A DNA stretch of 64,000 bases from an uncultured Lutibacter sp. (GCF_947495725.1 NZ_CANLZZ010000006.1:248001-312000); one strand, 5' to 3'; numbered from the stretch's first letter, positions 10,239-20,404 are shown. Numbers and translations: made by a program. The notes: generated by a model not told the origin, from the letters alone.

Positions 10239-10247
10239 GTAGTAGAT

Positions 10248-10538
10248 ATGAATATTTTAGTTAAACCTATTATAACGGAAAAAGCAACAAATGATAGCGA
10301 ATTATATAATCGTTATGCTTTTGTTGTAAACAAAAATGCTAATAAACTTGAGATTAGAAATGCTGTAGCTAAAGCATATGGTGTGGAAATTGAGAGTGTT
10401 AGAACTATGAATTATCCTGTTCAACGTAATACAAAATACACTAAGAGTGGTATTGTGCAAGCAATGAAAGGAGCTTATAAAAAAGCAATAGTTCAATTAG
10501 CTGAAGGAGAAAGTATTGATTTTTATAGCAATATCTAA
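10248..10538 (+). CDS. rplW: 50S ribosomal protein L23
   Basis: L23 sits at the tunnel exit and forms the docking site for trigger factor and SRP. The 96-residue product has the typical [14 protein letters not shown] start and the [24 protein letters not shown] core. It has the short bacterial form, in the standard place between rplD and rplB. Confidence 0.97.
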   Translation: MNILVKPIITEKATNDSELYNRYAFVVNKNANKLEIRNAVAKAYGVEIESVRTMNYPVQRNTKYTKSGIVQAMKGAYKKAIVQLAEGESIDFYSNI

Positions 10539-10549
10539 GAAAGATAAAA

Positions 10550-11374
10550 ATGTCAGTTAGAAAATTAAAAGCAATAACACCAGGTCAGCGTTTTAGAGTG
10601 GTAAATGGGTTCGACACCATTACTGCTGATAAGCCGGAGAGAAATTTATTAGCTCCGAATAAAAGATCTGGAGGTCGAAACAATCGCGGTAAAATGACTA
10701 TGCGCCATTTAGGTGGTGGTCATAAAAAGAAATATCGTATTATCGATTTCAAAAGAGATAAGAATGGTATTCCTGCAACAGTAAAAACTATTGAGTATGA
10801 TCCAAATCGTACTGCTTTTATAGCGTTAGTTTCTTACAAAGATGGAGAGAAAAGATATGTTATAGCTCAGAATGGGTTACAAGTTGGACAAACTATTATT
10901 TCTGGCGAAGGAGCTACTCCTGATGTTGGAAATACTATGTTGTTAAATGATATCCCGTTAGGAACAACAATTTCTTGTATTGAATTACATCCAGGTCAAG
11001 GAGCTGTTTTAGCTCGTAGTGCTGGTTCTTTTGCTCAATTAATGGCGAGAGAAGGTAAGTATGCAACGGTTAAATTGCCTTCAGGTGAGACAAGAATGAT
11101 TCTTGTTACTTGTAAAGCAACAATTGGAGTAGTATCTAATTCAGATCATCAATTATTGGTATCTGGTAAAGCGGGTAGATCTCGTTGGTTAGGTAGAAGA
11201 CCAAGAGTAAGACCGGTAGTGATGAACCCTGTTGATCATCCAATGGGTGGTGGAGAAGGTAAATCTTCTGGAGGTCATCCAAGATCTAAAAATGGTATCC
11301 CAGCAAAAGGATTCAAAACAAGATCTAAGACCAAAGCGAGTAATAAGTATATTATAGAACGTAGAAAAAAATAA
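10550..11374 (+). CDS. rplB: 50S ribosomal protein L2
   Basis: L2 is required for subunit association and peptidyl transfer. The 274-residue protein has the N-terminal basic region, the [19 protein letters not shown] motif, the [11 protein letters not shown] strand, and the C-terminal [21 protein letters not shown] loop with the conserved histidine close to the active centre. Its length matches other bacterial L2 proteins. Confidence 0.98.
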   Translation: MSVRKLKAITPGQRFRVVNGFDTITADKPERNLLAPNKRSGGRNNRGKMTMRHLGGGHKKKYRIIDFKRDKNGIPATVKTIEYDPNRTAFIALVSYKDGEKRYVIAQNGLQVGQTIISGEGATPDVGNTMLLNDIPLGTTISCIELHPGQGAVLARSAGSFAQLMAREGKYATVKLPSGETRMILVTCKATIGVVSNSDHQLLVSGKAGRSRWLGRRPRVRPVVMNPVDHPMGGGEGKSSGGHPRSKNGIPAKGFKTRSKTKASNKYIIERRKK

Positions 11375-11381
11375 TTAAGAT

Positions 11382-11660
11382 ATGGCACGTTCATTAAAAA
11401 AGGGACCTTACGTTTTTCATAAACTTGAGAAGAAGATTGAAGCAAACCTAGAATCTGGAAAGAAATCGGTGATTAAGACTTGGTCTAGAGCATCTATGAT
11501 AACTCCAGATAGTGTTGGACAAACAATTGCTGTTCATAACGGTCGTCAGTTTGTACCGGTATATGTTACAGAAAACATGGTAGGTCATAAATTAGGAGAA
11601 TTTTCACCAACTCGTTCTTATAGAGGACATGCAGGTGCAAAAAATAAAGGTAAAAAATAA
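11382..11660 (+). CDS. rpsS: 30S ribosomal protein S19
   Basis: S19 belongs to the 30S head and contacts the A-site finger. The 92-residue product begins [18 protein letters not shown] and has the conserved IVHNGRQ-like segment ([20 protein letters not shown]) and the TRSYRGHAG tail. It lies in the conserved rplB-rpsS-rplV-rpsC order, 7 bases behind rplB. Confidence 0.98.
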   Translation: MARSLKKGPYVFHKLEKKIEANLESGKKSVIKTWSRASMITPDSVGQTIAVHNGRQFVPVYVTENMVGHKLGEFSPTRSYRGHAGAKNKGKK

Positions 11661-11670
11661 GTAGGTAATC

Positions 11671-12075
11671 ATGGGAGTTCGAAAAAAAATAAGAGCACAA
11701 CAGATAAAAGAGGAGAAAAAGCAATTAGCTTTTGCTAAGCTTACAGGTTGTCCTACATCACCAAGAAAAATGCGTTTGGTTGCTGATTTGGTTAGAGGAG
11801 TTGAAGTTGAAAAAGCACTTCAAATTTTAAAATTTAACTCAAAAGAGGCATCTATAAATCTTGAAAAATTATTGTTAAGTGCAATCGCAAACTGGCAAGC
11901 TAAGAATGAAGATTCAAGCATTGAAGATGCAGGTTTATTTGTAAAAGAAATTTTTGTAGATAGCGCAGGAATGTTAAAAAGACTAAGACCTGCACCACAA
12001 GGTCGTGCACACAGAATTAGAAAACGTTCTAATCATGTGACATTAGTTTTAGGAAGTAAAAATGTTAGCAATTAA
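11671..12075 (+). CDS. rplV: 50S ribosomal protein L22
   Basis: L22 lines the exit tunnel with a long beta-hairpin. The 134-residue product has the core [17 protein letters not shown] and the hairpin [21 protein letters not shown]. It carries about 20 extra N-terminal residues ([17 protein letters not shown]) compared with E. coli, as is common in Bacteroidota. It lies 10 bases after rpsS. Confidence 0.97.
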   Translation: MGVRKKIRAQQIKEEKKQLAFAKLTGCPTSPRKMRLVADLVRGVEVEKALQILKFNSKEASINLEKLLLSAIANWQAKNEDSSIEDAGLFVKEIFVDSAGMLKRLRPAPQGRAHRIRKRSNHVTLVLGSKNVSN

Positions 12076-12087
12076 TCATAAGTAGAA

Positions 12088-12813
12088 ATGGGACAAAAAA
12101 CAAATCCAATAGGAAATCGTTTAGGAATTATCAGAGGATGGGATTCTAACTGGTATGGAGGAAGAGACTACGGTGATAAATTAGCTGAAGATGATAAAAT
12201 AAGAAGGTATGTACATGCCAGATTATCAAAAGCAAGTGTTTCAACAGTAATTATTGAGCGTACACTTAAACTTGTAACCGTTACTATCACTACTGCTAGA
12301 CCTGGTATTATTATTGGGAAAGGTGGACAAGAGGTAGACAAGTTAAAGGAAGAGCTTAAAAAAATTACAGGTAAAGAAATTCAGATTAATATTTTTGAAA
12401 TTAAGCGCCCAGAATTGGATGCACGTTTAGTAGCCGCAAGTATTGCACGCCAAATTGAGAGTAGAATCTCATATAGAAGAGCAATTAAAATGGCAATTGC
12501 AGCTACAATGCGTATGAATGCAGAAGGTATTAAAGTACAAATTTCAGGTCGTTTAAACGGAGCTGAAATGGCACGTTCTGAACACTATAAAGACGGTAGA
12601 ATTCCTCTTTCTACGTTTAGAGCCGATATTGATTATGCACTTGTTGAGGCTCATACTACATACGGACGCTTAGGTGTTAAAGTATGGATTATGAAAGGCG
12701 AGGTTTATGGTAAAAGAGAATTATCTCCATTAGTTGGACTTTCTAAAAAACAAGGAAAGGGTAACGATAGAGGAGGGAATTCAAAAAGACCACAAAATCG
12801 TAGAAGAAAATAA
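12088..12813 (+). CDS. rpsC: 30S ribosomal protein S3
   Basis: S3 helps form the mRNA entry tunnel and helicase activity of the 30S subunit. The 241-residue product begins [20 protein letters not shown], contains the KH-domain GxxG region ([16 protein letters not shown]) and the [17 protein letters not shown]-terminal domain. A basic tail ([12 protein letters not shown]) follows. Confidence 0.98.
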   Translation: MGQKTNPIGNRLGIIRGWDSNWYGGRDYGDKLAEDDKIRRYVHARLSKASVSTVIIERTLKLVTVTITTARPGIIIGKGGQEVDKLKEELKKITGKEIQINIFEIKRPELDARLVAASIARQIESRISYRRAIKMAIAATMRMNAEGIKVQISGRLNGAEMARSEHYKDGRIPLSTFRADIDYALVEAHTTYGRLGVKVWIMKGEVYGKRELSPLVGLSKKQGKGNDRGGNSKRPQNRRRK

Positions 12814-12837
12814 ATTTTTAAAATTTAGAAATTAAAG

Positions 12838-13266
12838 ATGTTACAGCCAAAGAGAGTTAAATATCGTAAAGTACAGAAGGCGAAAGGGAATATGAAGGGA
12901 AATTCTCAAAGAGGACACCAACTTTCAAATGGAATGTTTGGAATTAAATCTTTGGAGCAGAATTTACTTACATCTCGTCAAATTGAAGCAGCTCGTATTG
13001 CAGCAACACGTCATATGAAAAGGGAAGGTCAGTTATGGATTAAAATATTTCCAGACAAGCCTATTACTAAAAAACCATTAGAAGTACGTATGGGTAAAGG
13101 TAAAGGTGCTCCTGAATATTTTGTTGCCGTAGTTAAACCTGGAAGAATTATGTTTGAAGTAGGTGGAGTTCCTGCACACGTAGCTAAAGAAGCTTTACGT
13201 TTAGCAGCTCAAAAATTACCTGTGAAAACTAAATTTGTTGTAGCTAGAGATTTTGATAACGCTTAA
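12838..13266 (+). CDS. rplP: 50S ribosomal protein L16
   Basis: L16 shapes the A-site and the docking of tRNA elbows. The 142-residue product begins [17 protein letters not shown] and has [25 protein letters not shown] and the [19 protein letters not shown] loop. It keeps the standard place after rpsC, with a 24-base gap. Confidence 0.98.
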   Translation: MLQPKRVKYRKVQKAKGNMKGNSQRGHQLSNGMFGIKSLEQNLLTSRQIEAARIAATRHMKREGQLWIKIFPDKPITKKPLEVRMGKGKGAPEYFVAVVKPGRIMFEVGGVPAHVAKEALRLAAQKLPVKTKFVVARDFDNA

Positions 13267-13281
13267 TAACCGATTAAGAAA

Positions 13282-13473
13282 ATGAAACAATCTGAAATTA
13301 TAGAATTATCAACTGAAGAGTTACAAGAAAAACTTGGAAGTTTAAAGAAAAGTTATACTGATCTTAAAATGGCACACTCAATTTCGCCATTGGAAACTCC
13401 ATTGCAATTGAGAGCGCTTAGAAGAACTGTTGCACGTGTTGCCACAGAATTAACTAAAAGAGAATTACAATAA
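13282..13473 (+). CDS. rpmC: 50S ribosomal protein L29
   Basis: L29 is a small two-helix protein near the tunnel exit. The 63-residue product [19 protein letters not shown] and the [14 protein letters not shown] second helix fit the family. It sits between rplP and rpsQ, as in nearly all bacteria. Confidence 0.96.
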   Translation: MKQSEIIELSTEELQEKLGSLKKSYTDLKMAHSISPLETPLQLRALRRTVARVATELTKRELQ

Positions 13474-13493
13474 TTGTATTCAGTAGTATAAAG

Positions 13494-13751
13494 ATGGAAA
13501 AAAGAAATCTTAGAAAAGAGAGAATAGGTGTAGTTTCAAGTAATAAAATGGAGAAATCTATTGTTGTTGCGGAAGTTAAAAAAGTGAAACATCCTATGTA
13601 CGGAAAATTCGTGTTAAGCACAAAGAAATATGTTGCGCACGATGAGAAAAATGATTGCAATATTGGAGATACTGTTAAAATAATGGAAACACGTCCAATG
13701 AGTAAATCTAAACGTTGGAGATTAGTAGAAATCCTAGAAAGAGCTAAATAA
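13494..13751 (+). CDS. rpsQ: 30S ribosomal protein S17
   Basis: S17 is an OB-fold primary binder of 16S rRNA. The 85-residue product has [18 protein letters not shown], the [10 protein letters not shown] loop and the [20 protein letters not shown] segment typical of the family. It is followed after only 2 bases by rplN. Confidence 0.97.
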   Translation: MEKRNLRKERIGVVSSNKMEKSIVVAEVKKVKHPMYGKFVLSTKKYVAHDEKNDCNIGDTVKIMETRPMSKSKRWRLVEILERAK

Positions 13752-13753
13752 TT

Positions 13754-14125
13754 ATGTTACAAACAGAATCAAGATTAAGAGTAGCAGACAACACAGGAGC
13801 TAAAGAAGTTTTAGTTATTCGTGTTTTAGGAGGAACTAAGAAACGTTATGCATCTATTGGTGATAAGATTGTTGTTAGTGTTAAAGATGCTACACCAAAC
13901 GGATCAGTAAAGAAAGGGCAAGTTGCCAAAGCTGTAGTTGTTAGAACGAAGAAAGAAATCAGAAGAAAAGATGGTTCTTATATTCGTTTTGATGATAACG
14001 CTTGTGTATTGTTAGATGGAACTTCTGGTGAAATGAAAGGAACTCGTGTTTTTGGACCGGTTGCTAGAGAGCTTCGTGAAAAACAATTTATGAAAATTGT
14101 ATCATTAGCACCTGAAGTGCTTTAA
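13754..14125 (+). CDS. rplN: 50S ribosomal protein L14
   Basis: L14 lies at the subunit interface and takes part in inter-subunit bridges and RsfS binding. The 123-residue product begins [19 protein letters not shown] and has the [17 protein letters not shown] and [13 protein letters not shown] motifs. Its length equals that of the E. coli protein. Confidence 0.98.
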   Translation: MLQTESRLRVADNTGAKEVLVIRVLGGTKKRYASIGDKIVVSVKDATPNGSVKKGQVAKAVVVRTKKEIRRKDGSYIRFDDNACVLLDGTSGEMKGTRVFGPVARELREKQFMKIVSLAPEVL

Positions 14126-14139
14126 TAAATTATTAAAAG

Positions 14140-14445
14140 ATGAAATTAAAGATAAAATCAGGGGATACTGTTAGAGTAATGGCAGGAGACCATAAAGGTG
14201 AAGAAGGGAAAGTTGTTACAGTTTTTCCAAATAAGAACAGAGCGATTGTTGAAGGTGTTAATATGATATCTAAACATTCAAAACCTAGCGCACAAAACCC
14301 ACAAGGAGGTATTGTGAAAAAAGAAGCTTCTATAGATATTTCTAACTTAATGTTACTGGAAGGTGATGTTGCTACAAAAGTTGGATTTAGAATGGAAGGT
14401 GATAAAAAAGTTAGGTTCTCTAAAAAATCTGATAAAGCAATTTAA
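14140..14445 (+). CDS. rplX: 50S ribosomal protein L24
   Basis: L24 starts 50S assembly through an N-terminal KOW motif, seen here as [21 protein letters not shown]. The 101-residue product continues with the [14 protein letters not shown] and [16 protein letters not shown] stretches of the family. It lies 2 bases before rplE. Confidence 0.97.
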   Translation: MKLKIKSGDTVRVMAGDHKGEEGKVVTVFPNKNRAIVEGVNMISKHSKPSAQNPQGGIVKKEASIDISNLMLLEGDVATKVGFRMEGDKKVRFSKKSDKAI

Positions 14446-14447
14446 TC

Positions 14448-14999
14448 ATGGCTTATATACCGAGACTAAAAGAAGAATATAAGAGTAGAGTAAAAGATGC
14501 TCTTATGAAAGAATATAGTTACAAAAGCGTTATGCAAGTTCCTAAATTACAAAAAATTGTAATTAGTAAGGGTGTAGGTGCAGCTGTAGCTGATAAGAAA
14601 TTAATTGATTATGCTGTTGAAGAATTGACTAATATTTCTGGTCAACAAGCGGTTTCAACTGTATCTAAAAAGGATGTTGCAGCTTTTAAATTACGTAAAG
14701 GTGTTCCAATTGGAGTAAAAGTAACTTTAAGAGGAGATAAGATGTACGAATTTTTGGATAGGTTAGTTACAGCTTCTCTACCACGTGTAAGAGATTTCAA
14801 TGGAATCAAAGCAAATGGTTTTGACGGAAGAGGAAACTACAATTTAGGAATTACTGAACAAATCATTTTCCCTGAGATTGATATTGATAAAGTAAACAAA
14901 ATTGGAGGTATGGATATTACCTTTGTAACTTCTGCTCCAACCGATAAAGAAGCAAAATCATTATTAACTGAATTAGGTTTACCTTTTAAAAAGAACTAA
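14448..14999 (+). CDS. rplE: 50S ribosomal protein L5
   Basis: L5 binds 5S rRNA and contacts P-site tRNA. The 183-residue product has [32 protein letters not shown] and the [17 protein letters not shown] motif. In E. coli this is where S8 represses the spc operon; no leader hairpin is possible here because the gap to rplX is 2 bases. Confidence 0.98.
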   Translation: MAYIPRLKEEYKSRVKDALMKEYSYKSVMQVPKLQKIVISKGVGAAVADKKLIDYAVEELTNISGQQAVSTVSKKDVAAFKLRKGVPIGVKVTLRGDKMYEFLDRLVTASLPRVRDFNGIKANGFDGRGNYNLGITEQIIFPEIDIDKVNKIGGMDITFVTSAPTDKEAKSLLTELGLPFKKN

Positions 15000-15002
15000 G
15001 GA

Positions 15003-15272
15003 ATGGCTAAGGAATCAATGAAAGCCCGTGAGGTTAAGAGAAAAAAGACAGTTGCTAAATATGCTGAAAAACGTAAAGCTTTGAAGGAAGCTGGAGATTA
15101 TGACGCATTACAAAAATTACCGAAAAATGCATCGCCAATTCGTGTGCACAATCGTTGTAAATTAACTGGAAGACCTAAGGGTTATATGAGACAGTTTGGA
15201 ATTTCGCGTGTAACTTTCCGTGAAATGGCTAATCAAGGTCTTATACCAGGTGTTAAGAAAGCAAGCTGGTAA
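15003..15272 (+). CDS. rpsN: 30S ribosomal protein S14, zinc-free long form
   Basis: S14 belongs to the 30S head. At 89 residues it is the longer C-minus type. It has [19 protein letters not shown] but only one cysteine, not the CxxC...CxxC zinc knuckle of the short form. It should therefore work without zinc. It is followed by an unusually long 68-base gap before rpsH. Confidence 0.97.
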   Translation: MAKESMKAREVKRKKTVAKYAEKRKALKEAGDYDALQKLPKNASPIRVHNRCKLTGRPKGYMRQFGISRVTFREMANQGLIPGVKKASW

Positions 15273-15340
15273 AATTTTAAATAATTGGTTTTAGGTTCGT
15301 TATATAAAATAAGGAAAACCGGAACCGCAAATTAATAAAT
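15273..15340 (+). promoter_or_regulatory. rpsN-rpsH gap with a possible folded RNA
   Basis: Two tandem GGTT segments (GGTTTT 15287-15292 and GGTTC 15294-15298) face two tandem AACC segments (AAAACC 15315-15320 and GAACC 15322-15326). They can pair as nested arms with an internal loop, or crosswise. S8 represses its own operon in E. coli by binding an RNA mimic of its rRNA site, so a fold just before rpsH is suggestive. The short stems make this tentative. Confidence 0.35.
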
Positions 15341-15739
15341 ATGATTACAGATCCAATCGCAGATTATCTAACAAGAGTTAGAAATGCAATTATGGCTAGC
15401 CATAGAGTTGTGGAAATTCCTGCATCAAAAATTACAAAAGAAATAACTAAAATCTTATTTGATCAAGGTTATATTTTAAGTTACAAGTTTGATGAGAATG
15501 GTTTTCAAGGGACTATTAAAATTGCATTAAAATATGATAAAGCTACTAAAGCTTCTGTTATAAAAAAATTACAACGTATTAGTACTCCAGGTTTACGTAA
15601 ATATGTAGGAGCAAATGACATGCCTCGTGTTTTAAACGGGTTAGGAATTGCTATAGTTTCTACATCGAAAGGTGTTATGACAAATAAGCAAGCTCGTGCT
15701 GAGCATGTTGGGGGAGAAGTTTTATGTTACGTATATTAA
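15341..15739 (+). CDS. rpsH: 30S ribosomal protein S8
   Basis: S8 organises the 16S central domain. The 132-residue product begins MITDPIADYLTRVRNAIMA and ends with the rRNA-binding STSKGVMTNKQARAEHVGGEVLCYVY motif. It is also a known translational repressor in E. coli, which makes the structured gap before it interesting. Confidence 0.98.
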   Translation: MITDPIADYLTRVRNAIMASHRVVEIPASKITKEITKILFDQGYILSYKFDENGFQGTIKIALKYDKATKASVIKKLQRISTPGLRKYVGANDMPRVLNGLGIAIVSTSKGVMTNKQARAEHVGGEVLCYVY

Positions 15740-15756
15740 TAAAGAACTAAAGGAAT

Positions 15757-16302
15757 ATGTCAAGAATAGGAAAAAACCCAGTTACGTTACCTGCAGGAGT
15801 TACATTTGATATTAAAGACAATGTAGTTACAATTAAAGGTAAATTGGGAGAGTTATCTCAAGAGATAAAAGATGGTATTACTGTTAGTATAGAAGGAGAT
15901 TCAATTATATTGGAACGTGCTTCTGAAAGTAAAGATCATAAAGCAAAACATGGTTTGTATAGATCTTTAATTTTTAATATGATTGAAGGTGTATCAAAAG
16001 GATGGACTAAAGAGTTAGAACTTGTAGGTGTTGGTTATAGAGCTAGCAATCAAGGTCAAGTTTTAGATTTATCTTTAGGTTTTTCTCATAATATAGTTTT
16101 AGAACTTGCTCCAGAAGTAAAAGTTGAAACTGTATCTGAAAAAGGTAAAAACCCAATTGTAAAATTAACTTCACATGATAAACAACTTGTGGGTGCAATT
16201 GCAGCAAAGATTCGTTCAATGCGCAAACCTGAACCATACAAAGGAAAAGGAGTTAAGTTTGTAGGAGAAGAATTAAGAAGAAAAGCAGGTAAATCTGCAT
16301 AA
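15757..16302 (+). CDS. rplF: 50S ribosomal protein L6
   Basis: L6 sits near the sarcin-ricin loop and the factor-binding site. The 181-residue product begins [15 protein letters not shown] and has the two-domain pattern ending in [18 protein letters not shown] and [11 protein letters not shown]. It is in the standard position between rpsH and rplR. Confidence 0.98.
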   Translation: MSRIGKNPVTLPAGVTFDIKDNVVTIKGKLGELSQEIKDGITVSIEGDSIILERASESKDHKAKHGLYRSLIFNMIEGVSKGWTKELELVGVGYRASNQGQVLDLSLGFSHNIVLELAPEVKVETVSEKGKNPIVKLTSHDKQLVGAIAAKIRSMRKPEPYKGKGVKFVGEELRRKAGKSA

Positions 16303-16316
16303 TAAATTATAGTATT

Positions 16317-16670
16317 ATGGCATTATCAAAGCTTGAAAGAAGACAAAGAATTAAGCATAGAATTAGAAAAATTGTTTCTGGAACTGCTGAGCAACCAAGA
16401 TTATCGGTTTTTAGAAGTAATAAAGAAATATATGCTCAATTAGTAGATGACATTACAGGTACTACTTTAGTATCAGTTTCATCTAGAGATAAGGAAATTG
16501 AAGCTACAGGATCAAAATTAGAAGTTGCTAAATTAGTAGGTAAGAGTATTGCCGAAAAAGCGAGCAAAGCTGGATTTGAAGCTGTTGCATTTGATAGAAA
16601 TGGATTTTTGTATCACGGTAGAGTTAAGGCTCTAGCAGACGCTGCAAGAGAAGCAGGTTTAAAATTTTAG
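16317..16670 (+). CDS. rplR: 50S ribosomal protein L18
   Basis: L18 binds 5S rRNA with L5. The 117-residue product has [31 protein letters not shown] and the C-terminal [24 protein letters not shown] motif. It lies 6 bases before rpsE. Confidence 0.98.
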   Translation: MALSKLERRQRIKHRIRKIVSGTAEQPRLSVFRSNKEIYAQLVDDITGTTLVSVSSRDKEIEATGSKLEVAKLVGKSIAEKASKAGFEAVAFDRNGFLYHGRVKALADAAREAGLKF

Positions 16671-16676
16671 TAAATT

Positions 16677-17201
16677 ATGTATCATAAATACAATAACGTA
16701 GAAAGAGTAAAACCTAGCGGGTTAGAACTTCAAGATCATTTAGTTGGTGTACAAAGAGTTACTAAAGTAACAAAAGGGGGTAGAGCATTTGGATTTTCAG
16801 CTATTGTTGTAGTTGGGGATGGAAATGGTGTTGTTGGACACGGATTAGGTAAATCTAAAGATGTGGCTTCTGCAATTGCGAAAGCAATTGAAGACGCAAA
16901 GAAAAATTTAGTAAGAATTCCAATTATAAATCAAACTTTACCTCACGAACAAAAAGGTAAATTTGGTGGAGCAAGAGTATTTTTGAAGCCAGCATCTCAC
17001 GGTACGGGAGTTATAGCTGGTGGTGCTGTACGTGCGGTACTTGATTCTGTAGGAGTACATGATGTACTTTCAAAGTCTCAAGGATCATCAAATCCACATA
17101 ACGTAGTAAAAGCAACTTTTGATGCTTTATTACAGTTGCGCAGTGCTAGTATGATTGCTAAAGAAAGAGGAATATCTTTAGAAAAAGTATTTAAAGGATA
17201 A
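16677..17201 (+). CDS. rpsE: 30S ribosomal protein S5
   Basis: S5 contributes to decoding accuracy at the mRNA entry. The 174-residue product has the [25 protein letters not shown] double-stranded-RNA-binding core, the [17 protein letters not shown] segment and the [19 protein letters not shown] motif. Confidence 0.98.
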   Translation: MYHKYNNVERVKPSGLELQDHLVGVQRVTKVTKGGRAFGFSAIVVVGDGNGVVGHGLGKSKDVASAIAKAIEDAKKNLVRIPIINQTLPHEQKGKFGGARVFLKPASHGTGVIAGGAVRAVLDSVGVHDVLSKSQGSSNPHNVVKATFDALLQLRSASMIAKERGISLEKVFKG

Positions 17202-17213
17202 AACAAGGAGACG

Positions 17214-17396
17214 ATGGCAAAAATAAGAGTAACACAAGTAAAAAGTAAAATTAGACGTCCTCAGAACCAAAAAAGAACTTTGGAAGCTCTAGGTTTACGT
17301 AAGATTGATCAAGTTGTTGAGCACGAGGCTACACCAACTATCCTTGGAATGGTAAATACAGTTAAACACTTAATTTCTGTTGAGGAAATTAAATAA
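17214..17396 (+). CDS. rpmD: 50S ribosomal protein L30
   Basis: L30 is a small 50S protein missing from many lineages. The 60-residue product (KIRVTQVKSKIRRPQNQKRTL and LGLRKIDQVVEHEATP) has the family core. It sits between rpsE and rplO as expected. A GGAG lies upstream, one of the few Shine-Dalgarno-like sequences here. Confidence 0.96.
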   Translation: MAKIRVTQVKSKIRRPQNQKRTLEALGLRKIDQVVEHEATPTILGMVNTVKHLISVEEIK

Positions 17397-17410
17397 CATT
17401 TTATAAAGAG

Positions 17411-17863
17411 ATGACATTAAATAACTTAAAACCTGCTAAAGGATCGGTTAAAACACAAGGAAAACGTGTAGGTAGAGGACAAGGTTCTGGAAAAGGTGGT
17501 ACTGCTACAAGAGGTCACAAAGGAGCTAAGTCACGTTCTGGATATTCAAGAAAAGTTGGATTCGAGGGTGGACAAATGCCTTTGCAAAGACGTGTGCCTA
17601 AATTTGGTTTTACCAATATGAACCGTAAAGAGTATGTAGGAATTAACTTACATAAACTTCAAGAATTGGTTGATAATGGAAGAATTAAAGATACAGTAAC
17701 TTTAGATCTTTTAATTGAAAATAGATTGGCGGGAAAGAATGACCTTGTAAAAATACTTGGTAACGGTGAGTTAAAAGCAAAATTAAATGTAACTGTTCAT
17801 AAATTTACAGCGACTGCAAAAGCGGCTATTGAAAATGCTGGTGGTTCAGCTGAAACTTTATAA
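17411..17863 (+). CDS. rplO: 50S ribosomal protein L15
   Basis: L15 is a late 50S assembly protein. The 150-residue product has LKPAKGSVKTQGKRVGRGQG, the Gly-rich arm (GSGKGGTATRGHKGAKSRSG) and FEGGQMPLQRRVPKFGF. It lies 12 bases before secY. Confidence 0.98.
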   Translation: MTLNNLKPAKGSVKTQGKRVGRGQGSGKGGTATRGHKGAKSRSGYSRKVGFEGGQMPLQRRVPKFGFTNMNRKEYVGINLHKLQELVDNGRIKDTVTLDLLIENRLAGKNDLVKILGNGELKAKLNVTVHKFTATAKAAIENAGGSAETL

Positions 17864-17875
17864 ATAGATATATAG

Positions 17876-19210
17876 ATGAAAAAATTTATTCAAACCATAA
17901 AGGACATTTGGAGTATAGAAGAACTTAGAAATAAGATTCTTCTTACTTTAGGATTTATGGCTATTTATCGTTTTGCAGCTCAGGTTCCACTTCCAGGTAT
18001 TGATATTACTGTTGCTCAGGCAGCATTAGCAAATCAAACAAGTGGAGGAGGTATATTAGGTTTATTAGATATGTTTACCGGAGGAGCATTTGCACAAGCA
18101 TCTATTGTTGCTTTAGGTATTATGCCTTACATTTCAGCTTCTATTGTTGTTCAATTAATGGGAATTGCGGTTCCTTATTTACAAAAACTTCAAAAGGATG
18201 GTGAAAGTGGTAGGAAGAAAATAAATCAAATAACACGTTGGTTAACTATCGCGATTACTATGGTTCAAGGACCAGCTTATATTACTAATATTTACCAATT
18301 AATTCCTTCATCTGCGTTTTACATTAGTGGAAGCATGTTTTGGATTAGTTCTATGGTTATTTTAACCGCAGGTACTATTTTCGCAATGTGGTTAGGTGAG
18401 AAAATTACCGACAAAGGAATTGGAAATGGTATTTCATTATTAATTATGATTGGTATTATTGCTCGATTCCCTGGATCTTTTATTCAGGAAGCTGTATCGA
18501 AGATAACCGCATCAAATGGTGGTTTGATTATGATTTTAATCGAAGTGATATTATGGTTCTTAGTAATATTGGTTTGTGTATATTTAGTAACAGCAGTAAG
18601 AAGAATTGCTGTGCAATATGCTAGAAAAACGGTTGCGGGTAACATTAAAAATGTTGCAGGAGCAAGAGATTACTTACCATTAAAACTAAATTCATCTGGA
18701 GTAATGCCAATTATATTTGCTCAGGCAATTATGTTTGCACCTGGATTGTTGGCTCGTTCGGGTAATGATACGATAAAGGCAATTGGAATTGAATTTGGAA
18801 ATATGTTTGGTTTTTGGTATAATTTGTTATTTGCTGTATTAATAATTATTTTTAGTTATTTTTATACTGCAATTACTATACCTACAAATAAAATGGCTGA
18901 TGATTTAAAAAGAAGTGGTGGTTTTATTCCAGGAATTAGACCCGGAAAAGATACTGCTGATATGTTGGATAGAGTTTTATCTTTAATAACGTTCCCAGGT
19001 TCTTTATTTTTAGCCTTAGTTGCTATATTACCTGCGTTTGTTGTGAAATTAGGATTAACTCAATCTTGGGCATTATTTTACGGAGGAACATCTTTGCTAA
19101 TTATGGTTGGAGTTGCGATCGATACAATTCAGCAAATTAACTCCCATTTATTAAATCGTCATTATGATGGATTAATGAAAAAAGGAACTAAAAGAAAATC
19201 AGTAGCATAA
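17876..19210 (+). CDS. secY: Preprotein translocase subunit SecY
   Basis: SecY is the protein-conducting channel of the inner membrane. The 444-residue product has about ten hydrophobic segments, the plug region near [16 protein letters not shown], the [14 protein letters not shown] motif and the cytoplasmic loops ([16 protein letters not shown], and [19 protein letters not shown]). These contact SecA and the ribosome. Its TAA overlaps the infA ATG by one base. The adk and map genes often found here are absent. Confidence 0.98.
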   Translation: MKKFIQTIKDIWSIEELRNKILLTLGFMAIYRFAAQVPLPGIDITVAQAALANQTSGGGILGLLDMFTGGAFAQASIVALGIMPYISASIVVQLMGIAVPYLQKLQKDGESGRKKINQITRWLTIAITMVQGPAYITNIYQLIPSSAFYISGSMFWISSMVILTAGTIFAMWLGEKITDKGIGNGISLLIMIGIIARFPGSFIQEAVSKITASNGGLIMILIEVILWFLVILVCVYLVTAVRRIAVQYARKTVAGNIKNVAGARDYLPLKLNSSGVMPIIFAQAIMFAPGLLARSGNDTIKAIGIEFGNMFGFWYNLLFAVLIIIFSYFYTAITIPTNKMADDLKRSGGFIPGIRPGKDTADMLDRVLSLITFPGSLFLALVAILPAFVVKLGLTQSWALFYGGTSLLIMVGVAIDTIQQINSHLLNRHYDGLMKKGTKRKSVA

Positions 19211-19425
19211 TGGCAAAACAACCAGCAATACAACAAGACGGGACAATTACAGAAGCATTGTCTAATGCAATGTTTCGTGTAGAGTTGGAAAATGGACACA
19301 TTGTAACAGCTCATATTTCAGGAAAAATGCGTATGCATTACATAAAATTATTACCTGGAGATAAAGTGAAGTTGGAAATGAGTCCATACGATTTAACAAA
19401 AGCAAGAATTACTTACAGATACTAA
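19210..19425 (+). CDS. infA: Translation initiation factor IF-1
   Basis: IF-1 is an OB-fold protein that blocks the A site during initiation. The 71-residue product ([20 protein letters not shown], then [19 protein letters not shown]) matches the family end to end. It overlaps the secY stop by one base, suggesting translational coupling. Confidence 0.97.
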   Translation: MAKQPAIQQDGTITEALSNAMFRVELENGHIVTAHISGKMRMHYIKLLPGDKVKLEMSPYDLTKARITYRY

Positions 19426-19436
19426 AGTATAAACCG

Positions 19437-19553
19437 ATGAAAGTTAGAACATCAGTAAAAAAGAGAAGTGCCGAGTGCAAAATTGTGCGTAGAAAAGGCA
19501 GATTATATGTAATCAATAAAAAGAATCCTAGATTTAAACAAAGACAAGGATAG
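19437..19553 (+). CDS. rpmJ: 50S ribosomal protein L36, variant with a single cysteine
   Basis: This very short gene encodes 38 residues: [20 protein letters not shown] followed by a [18 protein letters not shown] tail. It lies between infA and rpsM, the normal rpmJ place. Only one of the zinc-binding residues (one Cys) of the classic L36 knuckle is present, so it is a zinc-independent C-minus form. Two bases separate its stop from rpsM. Confidence 0.96.
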   Translation: MKVRTSVKKRSAECKIVRRKGRLYVINKKNPRFKQRQG

Positions 19554-19555
19554 TT

Positions 19556-19930
19556 ATGGCAAGAATAGCAGGTATTGATATTCCAAAAAACAAAAGAGGT
19601 GTTATTGCCTTAACGTATATTTTTGGAATTGGTAGAAGCAGAGCAAAAGAGATTTTAGCTACTGCAAAAGTTGATGAAAGTACAAAAGTTCAAGATTGGA
19701 CGGATGAGGAGATTCATGAAATTCGTGAAGCTGTTGGTACGTTAACAATTGAAGGAGAGTTACGTTCAGAAATTCAGATAAACATTAAACGTTTAATGGA
19801 TATTGGATGTTACCGTGGAATTCGTCACAGAAGTGGATTACCTTTAAGAGGTCAAAGAACCAAAAATAATTCTAGAACTAGAAAAGGTAAACGTAAAACT
19901 GTAGCTAACAAGAAAAAAGCAACTAAATAA
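19556..19930 (+). CDS. rpsM: 30S ribosomal protein S13
   Basis: S13 forms inter-subunit bridges and contacts P-site tRNA. The 124-residue product has [26 protein letters not shown], the helix-two-turn-helix region and the basic tail [24 protein letters not shown] (here [19 protein letters not shown]). In E. coli the S4-binding leader of the alpha operon lies before rpsM; here that gap is 2 bases, so the control site must be elsewhere. Confidence 0.98.
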   Translation: MARIAGIDIPKNKRGVIALTYIFGIGRSRAKEILATAKVDESTKVQDWTDEEIHEIREAVGTLTIEGELRSEIQINIKRLMDIGCYRGIRHRSGLPLRGQRTKNNSRTRKGKRKTVANKKKATK

Positions 19931-19941
19931 TAACTAAGAAA

Positions 19942-20325
19942 ATGGCGAAAGTAAGTTCAAAAAAACGTAAAGTTATTGTAGAGGCAGTTGGTGAAGCTCA
20001 CATCACGGCTTCATTCAACAACATAATTATATCACTTACAAATAAAAGAGGTGACGTAATTTCTTGGTCTTCAGCTGGGAAAATGGGATTTAGAGGTTCA
20101 AAAAAGAATACTCCTTATGCTGCTCAATTGGCTGCAGAAGATTGTGCTCGTGTAGCACATGAAGCAGGAATGAGAAAAGTAAAGGTTTATGTAAAAGGAC
20201 CTGGTAACGGAAGAGAATCTGCAATTAGATCAATTCATAATTTAGGAATTGAAGTTACAGAAATAATTGATGTTACACCTATGCCTCATAATGGTTGTAG
20301 ACCTCCAAAAAGAAGAAGAGTATAA
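19942..20325 (+). CDS. rpsK: 30S ribosomal protein S11
   Basis: S11 is part of the 30S platform near the E site. The 127-residue product has [20 protein letters not shown], the [16 protein letters not shown] motif and the C-terminal [18 protein letters not shown] tail. It is followed by a 79-base structured gap. Confidence 0.98.
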   Translation: MAKVSSKKRKVIVEAVGEAHITASFNNIIISLTNKRGDVISWSSAGKMGFRGSKKNTPYAAQLAAEDCARVAHEAGMRKVKVYVKGPGNGRESAIRSIHNLGIEVTEIIDVTPMPHNGCRPPKRRRV

Positions 20326-20340
20326 TTATAAATTTTAACC

Positions 20341-20390
20341 GATAGGAATTTAGATTATCGAAGGATAAGCCTTAATTCATAATCCCTATC
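20341..20390 (+). promoter_or_regulatory. Long interrupted hairpin before rpsD, candidate S4 autoregulatory leader
   Basis: GATAGG (20341-20346) pairs with CCTATC (20385-20390). GATTAT (20353-20358) pairs with ATAATC (20379-20384). AAGG (20361-20364) pairs with CCTT (20370-20373) around an ATAAG loop. This gives 16 stacked pairs with a one-sided 6-base bulge (20347-20352). It ends 14 bases before the rpsD start. S4 controls its own synthesis through RNA leaders in E. coli and B. subtilis, so this is a good autogenous-control candidate. Confidence 0.55.
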
Positions 20391-20404
20391 ATTAACAAAT
20401 AAAA

